From assembly GCF_017591425.1 (NCBI RefSeq), contig NW_024465885.1, positions 40,357,001-40,421,000 on the forward strand: a stretch of DNA of 64,000 nt, written 5' to 3'. The number at the start of each line of letters is the position of its first letter. Positions within the stretch are counted from its first letter, which is position 1. The notes below the pieces were generated by a model, which was given only the letters and a program-made list of their open reading frames with translations, did no database searches and was not told where the DNA came from. This document shows positions 1 through 10,905 of this stretch, in pieces. This DNA comes from Ochotona curzoniae. Lineage: Eukaryota > Chordata > Mammalia > Lagomorpha > Ochotonidae. The position numbers were made by a program, and so were the translations under genes.

Positions 1-124
1 AGCAAGTTACCTGTTTGACGATTTGATGCTCACAGTAATTGATTAGTCAAGTTAGTATTCATGAACAGCTTACTAGATAGAAGACATAGTGAGCTTTTTA
101 CCTATTCATCTGCTTTATTAGGAT

Positions 125-275
125 TAAAGTTCTGAAACAGCTATTATCTCCATTTTATAGACAGGAAAATTGAGGTTTGGAGAGGGAGAATATCTTGCTT
201 GAAGTGATGCGACTAGCAAGGGCAGAGGTGAGGACCCTAACTCAGAGCTCACATACACAGATACTGCCCTAAGGT
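125..275 (-). repeat. MIR SINE fragment
   Basis: The stretch reads as a reverse-orientation MIR core: 'ccattttatagacaggaaaa' followed by 'ttgaggtttggagaggga', then a degraded match to the part about tissue-independent 'cacacagctagtaagtggca'. MIRs are ancient tRNA-derived SINEs shared by all mammals, and the divergence here is high, as expected. Confidence 0.7.
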
Positions 276-742
276 GATCTCGGCCCTTTTCAGTGGAGAG
301 TACTTTTTGACAAGTTCGTATGTGTTTTTATTAATTTATTTCATAAGTGATTTGAAAGACAAATCTAAAATGCGGAATTCTAGTCATTTGACCTTTCTTT
401 AAACTTAGTTGGGACAGATATTTCATTTCTTTAGAGCTGCTTTCAGACTTGGAAGGACAAAAACAATAGTTCAAAATGATCTGGTGAACATTTTTCCAGT
501 GAAAACAGAACATTTTGTTCTAAAAATACACTACCCCTTGACACAAAGTGTTTTCTCAGATGAAAGAAGTATTTAACTTGCTTACAGTACTAATAAACTA
601 CCACTGGTTTTCCTCCCCTTTTTAGTTTGTGCTGGAGGTCTGGTTCATGAATGGCAACTCTCAAGAGAATTTAGGGAATTGAGCATGGAATAGGAATAGA
701 AACATGCTCTATTTTTTTTTGATCCAATATGTTTATGTTCAC

Positions 743-744
<2 letters not shown>

Positions 745-793
<49 letters not shown>
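745..793. repeat. (GT)n microsatellite, about 24 units
   Basis: An uninterrupted alternating TG/GT run of 49 bases lies in intron 6. On the GRIK1 transcript strand it is (AC)n. Long perfect dinucleotide runs of this kind are usually polymorphic in length, and alternating purine-pyrimidine tracts can adopt Z-DNA. Confidence 0.98.
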
Positions 794-796
<3 letters not shown>

Positions 797-1336
797 CCCA
801 ACGTAAAATTCACAGTGCTGAATGTAGCAAACCTTTGAACCCCCATATGGATCATGAACTAAGTATTTTGAACACAGGCTTCTCTCTAGCACACACTGGT
901 CCGTGAGTTACTGGAGTTGGCAGGAAAAGGATAACTCAGCAGATCTGGGCTGTTTCTATATTCTGGGGTCTTGGGAAATGGCAAATGGTATATGCTTACA
1001 ATGTGGCTTAGAGTGATTATCTTTTGTCCTGTTGCTCTACATCGTGCTGTAACCACTTGACCTCCGGAAGGCCCAGAGACTAAATAACAGAGTCAGGCTA
1101 TATAGGTACTCTATGCCTAATGAATATTTCCCAATAAAAAAGCCCGATCACCAAGACTCAGTGAAGCCTCCTTGGTTAGCACAACTTCACACATGTTGTT
1201 ACACATCATTGCTGGGGAGCAAGTACTGTTGGTGAGATTCCACTGGGAAAGAAAGTCTAGAATCCTAGCCTTGGCTGCTTCTGGACAATCTTCATTGCAT
1301 CTTTGATGATTAACTGTAGTCTTTTGAAGCAATATG

Positions 1337-1410
1337 AGGACAGTTCAAAAAGTTTGTGGAAAATGAAATTAAAAGTAAAACTATTGGGGGATAAAAATTT
1401 TTGAATTTCA
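1337..1410 (+). mobile_element. mariner-like (Hsmar2/MADE-type) relic, 5' part
   Basis: The sequence 'ttcaaaaagtttgtggaaaa' followed by an AT-rich body matches the terminal region of Hsmar2-type mariner elements as I know it. It is interrupted at about 1411 by a SINE. The expected continuation ('ttttttgaacttcaa') reappears at 2060-2075, after two nested SINEs. Family assignment is from memory and not computed. Confidence 0.55.
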
Positions 1411-1730
1411 CACCTGGTGTGATAGCCCCAGTGGCCAAATCCTTGCCTTGCATGAACCAGGATCCATTTGGACAGCAGTTCATGTCCTGGGTGTTCCACT
1501 TTCCATCCAGCTCCCTGCTTGTGGCCTGCAAAAGCAGTGAAATATGGGTTTTGGGGACACATGGGAACCTGTATCCATGTGGTAGACCTGGAAGAAGCTC
1601 CTGGCTCCTGCTTTCAGATTGGCTTGGCCATTGCAACCACTTGTGGAATGAACCAGCAGATAGAGGATCTTTCTCTCTGTCTCCCCTTCTCTTTGTATCC
1701 ACCTCTCCAATAAAAACAAAATAAATCTTT
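1411..1730 (+). mobile_element. Lagomorph C-type SINE, older copy
   Basis: The copy has the full order of the family: a diverged tRNA-like head, the central 'ccagctccctgcttgtggcc', 'aagctcctggctcctg', then a CT-rich segment and an 'ccaataaaaacaaaataaat' tail. It lies inside a mariner relic, and its 3' target duplication was later split by a second SINE at 1746. Confidence 0.9.
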
Positions 1731-2066
1731 AAAAATTATTTTTTGGGGACCGGCGCCGTGGCGCAAGTGGTTAAGGTCCTCGCCTTGCACGCCCCCGGGA
1801 TCCCATATGGGCGCTGGTTCTATCCCGGCAGCCCCGCTTCCCTTCCAGCTCCCTGCCTGTGGCCCGGGAAAGCAGTCCAGGATGGCTCAAAGCTTTGGGA
1901 CCCTGCACCTGTGTGGGAGACCCGGAAGAGGCTCCTGGCTTCGGATCGGCTCACTTGGGGAGTGAATCATGGGACGGAAGATCTTCCTCTCTGTCCCTCC
2001 TCTCTGTATATCCGCCTTTCCAATAAAAACATAATAAAAATAAATATTTGAAAAAATTATTTTTTG
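1731..2066 (+). mobile_element. Young lagomorph (pika-type) SINE with 15 bp target duplication
   Basis: A nearly intact SINE occupies about 1746-2051. It has the tRNA-like head 'ggcgcaagtggttaag', box-B-like 'ggttctatccc', the conserved 'gagtgaatcat' and 'ggaagatcttcctctctgtc', and an A-rich tail. It is flanked by a perfect 15 bp duplication (AAAAATTATTTTTTG) at 1731-1745 and 2052-2066. Low divergence and the perfect duplication indicate a recent insertion, into the tail of the preceding SINE. Confidence 0.96.
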
Positions 2067-2677
2067 AACTTCAAGCAAGGTTTTTTTCTTCCAGAATACT
2101 TAGTTTTCACAACCCTATAAAAAACCTTGTATTCGAAGACTCTTTACACCAAAATAAAGCTATCCTTTAATCTCATTGTCCACACACTTTTTGAACTGTC
2201 ACCATGTATATAACACGGTTTCTGAGCTTTGTAAGTCTTTCAGGCAAATTCTCACTCCTGACAGTGAGTTTAGGTACTACCAATGGCAAGAAGGAAGTTA
2301 GAGATTAAGGAAAATAAAGTACCAACGAACACAAAGGAAAAGGGAGCTGGAAAACCACACCTGGGAGCAGCCTGGTATTTACACCACCAAGTCCTGTCCA
2401 GTAACTGTGCAGGTGGTCCCAGCCTTGCCCCAGAAGGAGCAACCGAGGAGAATCCTCTGCCTGGTGCTAAGGGGCATCCGCAGCATCAAAGCCTCAGGAG
2501 GAATTTTACCTATTTGGTACCCAGAAAATCTTTTTTTTTTTTTTTCATGAGAAGAGGACAAGGGAAAAGAAACAGCAGGAACAGCTGAACCCAGTTCTGT
2601 TCCCTTATCAACACCAGTGTAAATACAGACAGCTTTCTCAACCTCTCCTGAGAAGTGGGTCACCTCAGCTGTCAGTC

Positions 2678-3298
2678 ATGCACCTTGCTTACCACAGTCT
2701 AATTTTCCAGGCACTGTCCTTGATTATGCTGGTGAAGTGTCCCAACGTCTTGATGAATAACCTGCCCCAATATAACAGCTACCTTGCTTGTCATTTCTCT
2801 TATATTTTATGCCCCAATTCTTTCTCACATGAAGACAAGAACCTATTCCACCTAACTCTGCTGACAACACCAACCCATGAAATGTCCCCCTTACTTTCAA
2901 GACCAGAACGAGGCACATCATGTGGTCTTATCAACTCCCCATACATTTCTACCTACCTATTGTTGGAAAAAGCTGTAGCTGAGAGGTGTACTATAGGGTC
3001 TTTGCAGAACACATGGAGAAAAAGGGCATTTGTTTTCTATTTCTCTCCAAATTGGGAAGCATTTGATAACATGATATGGATGGACAAGACTGTTTTTCAG
3101 GAGAGAAATATCCACAAATCACACTACTTTGTGTTAATAGCTTCCTCAAGTACAAGCCAAATATGTTGGGACAACTTTTTGGCAAAGTGTAACTTTGGAT
3201 GCCTACATCACATATCCAGGTACCTTCATTTGAATCCTGGCCTGGATTTCCATTCCAGCTCATGGATAATGTGCACCCTGGGAGGCAGCAAATCATAG
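2678..3298 (+). other. Open reading frame of 206 codons, unrecognised, probably not a gene
   Basis: This is the longest open frame in the window. It shows no family motif I recognise, no repeat pattern, no clear membrane segment and no upstream promoter signal. Its last 35 or so codons run into a SINE (3183-3492). It lies antisense to GRIK1 in intron 6. The likeliest reading is a chance frame, possibly across an old transposon that I could not name. Confidence 0.15.
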
Positions 3299-3492
3299 TG
3301 TGGAAATGTCAGTTCCTGCCACCCATGCGAAAACCCAGAATGAATTTCTAATTCCTAGCTTTTGCTTCACCCAGCTCTAGTGGTTGTAAGCACTTGGACA
3401 GTTAACTGTCCAATGGAAGATCTTCTTGTCTCTCTGTCTTCTCTTTCTTTGTCTTCACCTTTCAAGCAATACATTTAAAAATAAATGAATAA
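3183..3492 (+). mobile_element. Lagomorph C-type SINE, older subfamily
   Basis: The copy carries the subfamily signature 'gtgcaccctgggaggcagca', the phrase 'cctgccacccatgcg', the segment 'ggaagatcttcttgtctctc' and the tail 'ttcaagcaatacatttaaaa'. It is clearly more diverged than the copies at 1746 and 61962. The first 30 bases are poorly defined. Confidence 0.85.
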
Positions 3493-6032
3493 AAGTTTTA
3501 AGTCAATCGAAATATCTGCTCTATAGCATAGAGCTAACATGAATTTACTACTTCATCTGAATTAGTTTGTCTTGTCTGATACTTTTCTGATAATTGTTCT
3601 TGTCTGATACTTGAATATTTTGGTAAAGGTAGGAGAACCAGTCTATTATCTACCAGAGCCCTGGTAAGGAACCTAACATTTTGAGCCGGGATGTGGGTGT
3701 TGCTGAGAAATGAGTGGTAAACTAGGTACTGTATTCCCTGAGTGGCCAGGAAGTAGAGACCAGCCACAACAACCCGGGATTTAGAAAATGGTTGGGGAAG
3801 GGAGCAAAGAGACCAACACATGCTCACCACCTAGGACTTGGCAGATTAGCACTGTGATTCCCCCAATGATCACAATTGCCCACTGATTACTACAATTGGA
3901 TCAGTGAGCTTTGGGCAGTTTTTGAGAAAGATATTGAAGAACAGAAGAATTTGAGCATATGTTGAGCTGGCAAATACACGTGCATGATTTCATTGACCAT
4001 ACAAGGCCACACAGGTCTTCGTCGGGAGCTTTCTTGGACTACAGATAAAATGACAGGAAAGAATCTACAAATAAGCAGATTATGCCTTATTGTCTTAGAA
4101 TATCTTTGTTCTTTTACTGACTAAAAATTAACAAAACAGCATGTGCAATCAAGTATATTTTACTCTATGTTTTAGAGCCTTTGCGTATATTGCCTTAATT
4201 TGCAATATGACCATGTAAAGTTTCATTCTAAAGGTTTGCAGACATACAAACACATTCATAAGCATTACATAACACGCTCAGCTCACTTAGTTAAGAGATA
4301 CAGCAAATCCTTATTTTTCCTAGTGAATCCAGCTGTGTATTGTTTCTCATGGCAGGTGTATCAGTGGGTGCTCCAGGTGCATACTCAATGACAACTTCCC
4401 TGGGGATTCTGATGTTTGGAAATGTTCCCGTATGAGAGCAGGCTAAGGCTGCTGGCTTCACTTCACATTATGAATGCATTTGAAGAATCAGGCAGATGGT
4501 CGGCAGATCAATGTTCTACTGTTTTTGTGATGCGTGTGCAATGGCAAGTCACACACATTTTTGGTCCACAGCATAAAAATGGTCCATTTCATTACTCAAG
4601 TCCATCCAAAATCCAGTCAATTGAAACAGCTCACATTCTCAACTTTTAAACATAGTGAAAGGGAATGGAAGTAGATTTTGTAAAAATCACAATGTTTGTT
4701 AATTCACATTTCAGTTGATAAGACAGTCCTTTTAAAATCTCAGATTGTTTTTTAAGAGTTTTACTGCTCTTGAAAGCTACTGCCTGTCTCAGTTTTCTTA
4801 GTCATCTGAATTTTAACCTCATTTTAAAAATTAATATTTTTAAATTATTGGACTCTATTGTTCTAATGTGGGAAATAAAGATTTCTTTTGGAATTTTGTA
4901 AAATGGACTTGTGGATATACATGCTAATCGCATATGTAATTATAGTCTTGGCATACTTTTTAGTATATAAAATATTAAGAAATTCTTTATAGTTAAAAAT
5001 ATTAAGGTAAAAGCCTATGCTGTGCTTGTTTTATTACAGAATGGCATAAATGGTGGTTAGTGTATGACTGATTTTTTATTCTTAAATTTTTTTTCATGAT
5101 GCAGTTTTATAGGCTCAGGAATCTCCCCTTTTCCCATTCTTACTAATCCTCCTCACTCCCTCCTCCACCACTGTTTCCCCTATATAATTGCAATAGTTTA
5201 GTCCTTCAACAGCAGTGACAAGTCCATCATTCTGCTATTTCAGTGTGTCATAATTTGTAGATATAGACAGTGGTAGAAAAAATACCAGCACTTCACAACA
5301 ATGTACATGTTGACTAAGTATTTTATTAATTTATGGCATTTTTGTCTTCAAGCATAGGAGAATTTGGATGGAGGCCTCTTCAGCCAGTGGGCCTGAGTTT
5401 GTGTACATGGAATCCAATATTTAGGCTCATTTATAGTCCAGTTAGTGTCCTGCCATCTGTGCTTCACCTTCCCGTGACTCAGTGCCATACCCTCAACGTA
5501 GCCACCTCCAGCAGAAACAGAAATGGTGAGTAAGTGTTCTAAGACTCTTTGGACAAATAATGGCAATATCATGCTTCACAAAGCCAGCTTCCAAGCTTGG
5601 GCTGCAAGGCTGCTACATCTGAGTTCCAGTGTCGGATCACCTTTCATTTCACCAGTGTTGACATGATTGACACATTTACTCTGCCCTCTTTTACAGCTCC
5701 TTGGTGAGATTCTCTCTTCTGGTATGGCAAACCACTTTCCATTGTTTATAATAATAGTAACAATCTTAAAAACACAGTTTTTAAACCCCTCTGGTGGAAG
5801 GATGATGGCAGTAAATACCAGGCAGGACAGGGATGCTTCATCCACCAGGGCTAAGATCTGCCAACCTCTTGCCCAGGAGCCTGCTTTAGTCCAGTCCACC
5901 GGCCACACCTCGGGGAAGCCATACTGCCTCCTGCCCAGCCAGATTTCACAACTATTACACAGCTCAGTCTTCCCTGCTCTTCCTCATCTCAGCCAATATG
6001 GACAAAATGTCAGTTCAGTGGCTCTGAGTTCA

Positions 6033-6033
<1 letters not shown>

Positions 6034-6084
<51 letters not shown>

Positions 6085-6097
6085 TATATATATATAT
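6034..6097. repeat. (AC)n microsatellite followed by short (AT)n
   Basis: A perfect AC run of about 24 units (6034-6081) is followed by a short alternating AT run (about 6084-6097). Such compound AC/AT tracts are length-polymorphic in most mammals. It lies within intron 6. Confidence 0.97.
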
Positions 6098-7506
6098 CTT
6101 AAGCCATCCTTGATGAATATTTAATGTGTGTCATGAATCCAAAATCTGTGTTAACATGGCTTTAAACTACTATTTTCATTGGGGCATACAAAGCACACGT
6201 AAAATACTTTGAAAATTTATCCTGTGGCAGAAATTTTGTTGGAAAGTGAGAAGGTGGGCAGACAATATTGGACCACATAGGAATTCTTCAGAATTACAAA
6301 TTTAAAGGTAAGAAGAGAAAAGTCACCATATTAGTGCAATTTATTTTTCTTGCTGTGACACTCTATACCACCTTTTCAGAAGATGAGTATTTCCCTAAAT
6401 GTTCTCCACTTGTTCTTATTCAAAGCCATGTTTCAAATCACCCCCAGGCTCATTTGTACTCAAATGATTTCCGTCATTATCTCACAAATCACGGTATATT
6501 CAAAAAATCATTTCAGGTTTGAAAAATAGTCAGGATCCTGGAACATGGAATCATCCAGAAACACTTAATTCATTCATTTATTTCTTCTTTTCACTTGTTC
6601 CTCATAGGAAAGAGAAAAAGCGAAATCCCAAGTTCATTTTTCTGAGAGATGATGCCTTTCAGTTATCGGTAAATTGCTTCTTAAAAGAAAGAGTACTTCT
6701 CCCGATGATGGAAATAGAGAATGAAATACTATGCCAATTTAAAATGCTATTACCTGCTTGTTCTCAATATCTGTTCCCTTAGATGCCACTGGTCTTTCAC
6801 AGGAAACTTTTTATTATTATTTCCTGCTATTTTCTTCATCACCCAGAGAGCTTCATTAGAGCAATAAAGCGAGGGTAGGCACATTTGACAAGAGACGGAT
6901 GATATCAGCAAGAAGCTCTCTGATGAGGTGGCTGGCAATTCATGTGTTCGGCGGAGTGCCTCTGACTTGTCAGGAGGAGGGCTTGGCACCTGCTTCAGGA
7001 GCGACATATGGCTGCGGTTAAGCACTGCGTGTGTGCCACTGAGGAGTGCCTGCGTGTGTCCCGGGTGGGAGGGGTAGGAACCACACACTTGATGTGAGGC
7101 TGACTTTTCTTCACATCTGCTTCATTTGATGAGATGGGGCAAGAGCAAGGAGGGCCAACTGGCAGTTTTTGCACATCTTTCCTCCCCTTCTCCTAGGACC
7201 ACATCCTCAGGGGTAAACCTCTTTCGCTTTGTCTTATTTCAGTTCCTGCTTTGTCTTTACTGGGCCAGAGAACGTGTCAGCTTTCTTATCTGCATCATGT
7301 ATACTCAGAAAGCTAAAAATGACTCCCTTTGAGAGTGGCCAGACATAGTTCTTCCAAATCACCCCAAAGATCACTCCTTCTCCCATGCAGTTCAAGGTAC
7401 ACATTATAACACTTTCTGCTCAAACGTAAAAGGTGTGGAGAGATTTTCATCCTAAGACCTAAGGAGTTAGCATGATTTTATATGAATTGAGGGTAAAACT
7501 ACTTAC

Positions 7507-7680
7507 TGTCATCATGCCGTTCAAAAGACCGGTCTCAGGCCGGGGTGGGGCCTGCAAGCTTTCCATGGACCACTTCTCAATGATGGATGACACGTGAGGA
7601 CTGTCAATGTTCAGCAGTCGAAACCCAGTCATGTTGACACCACTGTACCTATAGAGTTCCAGATCCAGAGCGAATAAGTC
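7507..7680 (-). CDS. GRIK1: GRIK1 exon 6 (amino-terminal domain, 58 codons)
   Basis: This internal coding exon of GluK1 begins [20 protein letters not shown] and ends ...GMMT. It is 174 bases, in phase 0 at both ends, as expected for GRIK exon 6. The acceptor is a T-rich tract ending 'ttgcacag' (AG at 7682-7681) and the donor is GTAAGT (7506-7501). It encodes part of lobe R2 of the extracellular amino-terminal domain that directs subunit assembly. A sequon NMT is present at codons 16-18. Three residues differ from the mammalian GRIK1 sequence as I recall it: Ser at codon 27 (usually Asn), Ser at codon 41 (usually Arg, in MERLQ) and Asn at codon 54 (usually Asp, in LLDG). The frame is intact and the splice sites are sound, so these look like real lineage changes or sequencing errors, not decay. 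Confidence 0.97.
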
Positions 7681-10600
7681 CTGTGCAATATTAAAAAAAT
7701 AATAATAAAAGTAGAAAGGATTTAGCAGCATTGATATACTTAGGCAAAGGAGAATTAATGACAGTAGAAGTAGCACATAGGTAAAAGAAGAAATACAGTC
7801 AGTGTCACCCCATTTTTGTAAAAAATACCAGACAACTACCATTCTTTCATTCACATTCTGCCTGAGCAATTCTGAAGCAGAAAGCCATTTTCAATTTCGC
7901 TCACCTCATCAAGAACCGTGAGAGTCTGTAGACCAAGAAGGGGAATTTGGCTTCCCTTAGACACAGAATAGCTTTTGGGGGTGGAAATGGAAGAGATAAT
8001 TGTGTTTATTGAGATCAGTGCTTTTATTTTGTGGATGAAAGGCACTGAGGTCCTGAGTGGCAATGAGGCAGAACATCTGTGGCTGCCTCAGGTTGTTCTA
8101 GGTCTTGGCATGGAAATGAAGTCTGGAACCTGTACATGGACCTGATAGAAAGATCATGCCTAGCTCACAGATCATAACTCATATTCCCTACAATCAGGAC
8201 AGAGGAATGCTCATGGACATTTATGCAAAATAAGAACCACAAGGTTCTCCTTAGGGGATATTACTGGGCATGTGGTGAGCTCTTGACAGAGCCTTCTCCT
8301 TTCCAGAGTGTGATTCAAAATAATGTCTCACCCACCCCAATGTCTTCCATTACACTGGGTGAGGCTGTGTATAAACAGAAATTTTGTAAACTGATTCACA
8401 TGTCTAATGCACCTACATGGTAATTTCAAGTTTTTTTAATCCATAAGAAGATCTGACTGAAAAACATATTATATGTAAGAATGAGCAAAACTTTCTGAAT
8501 AGCATTTAACAGAAAAAATCTATAAAAATTTCCTATCAGTGAAACTGTTTGCAAAAGAGTACATTGCCAGTGATACTAGTGGCTACTCAACAGTAGCAGC
8601 TTCAGCAACACTTTTTGATTTGCCTTTGCATGAGATGCATACGGATTTGTTCTTTCAAAGAGATCTGTTGCTACCCTTGCCCATGACAACTCTGGACTAA
8701 GATGTAGGACTCCAGGAGAGTAGCTCTCTGGTTCCAGTTCAGTGTCAGCAAAGATTGCTATGCTTTTGAACTATATATGTTTTTTCTCTTTGCACTAAGT
8801 AACTGATTTTTTTTCCTTTGGATTTTTAATACCCATTAGCAGCAATGATAAGATCAGAAAAGGAAAGCAGAGCAGAATGACAATAAAACCCAAGGGAAGT
8901 GCTTCAAGAAACTAAGTTATAGAATAAGATCCAGGAAAGAGTAACTTCTATATAGCATGCTTAATAAATACATGAAAGTTTCTCAAGCAGCAGAAGTTAC
9001 ACAGAAACTTCCAGAATGCACTTAATGTATTTAACCCCTGAGGTATTGGATAACACATAAATACAATGTACTAAAATGAGCACATCAAACACCTGCAAAA
9101 AATGTACAATTTTCCTACAATCTGTGGTTTCTGTGCTGGGTATAAAGTGGAAATTCCAAGATCTGAGCTCTGACACCCTGTTGTCACTGCAGGATGGGGA
9201 AACGGACAATGTAAGGATTCAACAGAGGCGACACTGCACAGCTGGCTTATTCACGAGTATTCCCGCTGATGACCAGCGTCTTTAGATCGTATTGTCCATG
9301 CCATTTCTCAAATTTATGGAAAAGCAGCTGTTTGTAGAGCACTGCTGGGACTGGCAGAAAGTTCTAAGGCAGATGTCATTTGTCATCTTCTAATACCAGG
9401 TGTTTGTGGAGCCAGAGGGAGGTCCGTATTTGTGAATGGAGCAAGATGATTAGAATTTCCAAGGTGGAAGTGAACGTTCCTGTGTGCCACATTGGGTTGC
9501 TGGGTTGGAATGCCACCTCTGTCTAATCCCACCTCCCTGCTAATGTACACATTAGGAGGCAGTGCATGATGAGTCAGTCAAGTGATTGTATCCCTGCCAC
9601 TCGTATGGATGGCCATGGTTGAGTTCTACATTGTTCAGTCTTGGCTTAGCTCTTAATATGAAGATGTTGTGAGCAGCTGAGGAGACAAAAAAAGTGGTTG
9701 GGATATCTTTGTGCCTCTGCTTGTCTTTCAAATACATTAAAAATAGATACATAAAAAATGCAAAAAGTGTTTCCAGGATTTCCCTTCACGGTTCTGAAGA
9801 AGGACCTGACCATGAAGGTGGGATGATGGGCACAGGAGATCATGGATTCAGGGGCCAGAAACTTCTGCCGTATACCCTGCTACCCTGCTGCCCTGCCCCT
9901 AATTCAATAGATGTTCCCTGCCCGCTGTGTCAGAGCATCTGTTTTGTGACATCATTTCCTCTCATGCTAGCAGAGATGCTTGAGTCAGTATTACTATGTA
10001 CCACTTCAGGGAATAGACTGAGTGACAGCTCCTTGCTTTTTTCTGTTCTGATTTTTATGATTTCTCCTATTCACATGGAGTAAGGTTTATTTGCTAAAAC
10101 TGTTCTTGCGCTGAATCCCACAGAATCTAGATAGACTGTGCTTGGGATACATTCAGGCTAGCAAATGAGGTTAACTCGGGGTTTTACCCAGAAGTGTGTG
10201 ACTAGGGGTGGGATTGGGGGAGTAGGATGTGTAGGCGAGTCTGCATGTGTATGTGTGAGTGGTTTCTGATATCAGTTGACTGACAGCCATCACATCAATG
10301 CGGTATATTAAAGGCACCAAATTATTAGCCTTTGTTCTGATAATCTCTCAACATATAATGCATATCCAAGTTTGTATTTTTAAGGCTTAGAGCCATAATC
10401 GCTGTTCGTGAAGAAAAAGGCTTAATGTGAGGTTCATCTCTCTAGTTGCTTTTCTTGACAGTTTACCAAACACATGTCAGGTCAACAACCCCTGGACATC
10501 CCAGCTGTCTCCTGACATAGGCAAGAAAACCACATCATATCAAAGACCAAGACACACTTCACTGGACTCAATAATATCAATGATAAATGGGGTTTCTTTC

Positions 10601-10851
10601 AGAATAATTTACACTTCTATGATTTCTATTTTCATTTTAATTCCTTTCTAGATGCACTTGCATTGGGTGCTAGATTTTTGCAACAAATCAAAGCCAGTAG
10701 TTCAGCATTACCGTGTTTAGGGAATTCTCAGGATAGTAAGGCAAATTTTCACAACACTAGGCTGCCTTTAATATGAGTTGAACGGACATTGAATATGCCA
10801 TGTAAAGATGTTTCTTACATTGAGGAATGAGTTGTTACCACGTAAGCTTAC
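7681..10851 (-). other. GRIK1: GRIK1 intron 5 (3171 bp)
   Basis: This is a GT-AG intron between exons 5 and 6. The donor is GTAAGC at 10851-10846 and the acceptor 'ttgcacag' ends at 7681. Apart from a SINE at 9484-9757, I recognise nothing in it. Stretches 7700-9480 and 9760-10840 look like plain unique intronic sequence with no exon-like frame. Confidence 0.9.
9484..9757 (+). mobile_element. Lagomorph C-type SINE, old diverged copy
   Basis: It is recognised by 'ccctgctaatgtacacatta' followed by 'ggaggcagtgcatgatg', by the phrase 'tccctgccactcgtatgg', and by the tail 'tctttcaaatacattaaaaa'. This is the same older subfamily as the copy at 3183. The 5' boundary is approximate. Confidence 0.75.
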
Positions 10852-10905
10852 CAGGGTTGTGAAAAAATAATGGTAGTACTCTGTCATCATGCCCATGAAC
10901 AGAAT
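10852..10905 (-). CDS. GRIK1: GRIK1 exon 5 (amino-terminal domain, 18 codons)
   Basis: A short 54-base exon encodes ILFMGMMTEYYHYFFTTL, in phase 0 at both ends. The acceptor is a strong pyrimidine tract 'tctcttttgcag' (AG at 10907-10906) and the donor is GTAAGC. The second phenylalanine in YYHYFFTTL is typical of GRIK1, where GRIK2 has isoleucine, which supports the paralogue call. Loss of this exon would keep frame, but it would remove a strand and helix segment of the amino-terminal domain. I see no alternative splice sites nearby. Confidence 0.97.

Larger units (their letters stand above)
1..7506 (-). other. GRIK1: GRIK1 intron 6, 3'-ward part (incomplete)
   Basis: This is the part of intron 6 that follows exon 6 in the transcript. 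It begins with the donor GTAAGT at 7506-7501 (minus strand) and runs out of the window. I looked for exon 7, which in this family begins with the residues TEAALMYDAV and carries the cysteine that pairs with one in exon 3, and did not find it. The stretch holds MIR and mariner relics, a cluster of SINEs (1411-2051, 3183-3492), two dinucleotide repeats and an unassigned pyrimidine-rich stretch at about 5080-5200. Nothing recognisable was seen in 3500-5050 or 6100-7500. Confidence 0.85.

Noticed and set aside
1746..1830. tRNA gene
   Set aside because: The tRNA-like boxes belong to the head of a SINE. No full cloverleaf or anticodon stem is present, and the same holds for the other SINE heads.
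1..7500. GRIK1 exon 7 inside the window
   Set aside because: No minus-strand frame resembling TEAALMYDAV or SSLQCHRHKP was found downstream of exon 6.
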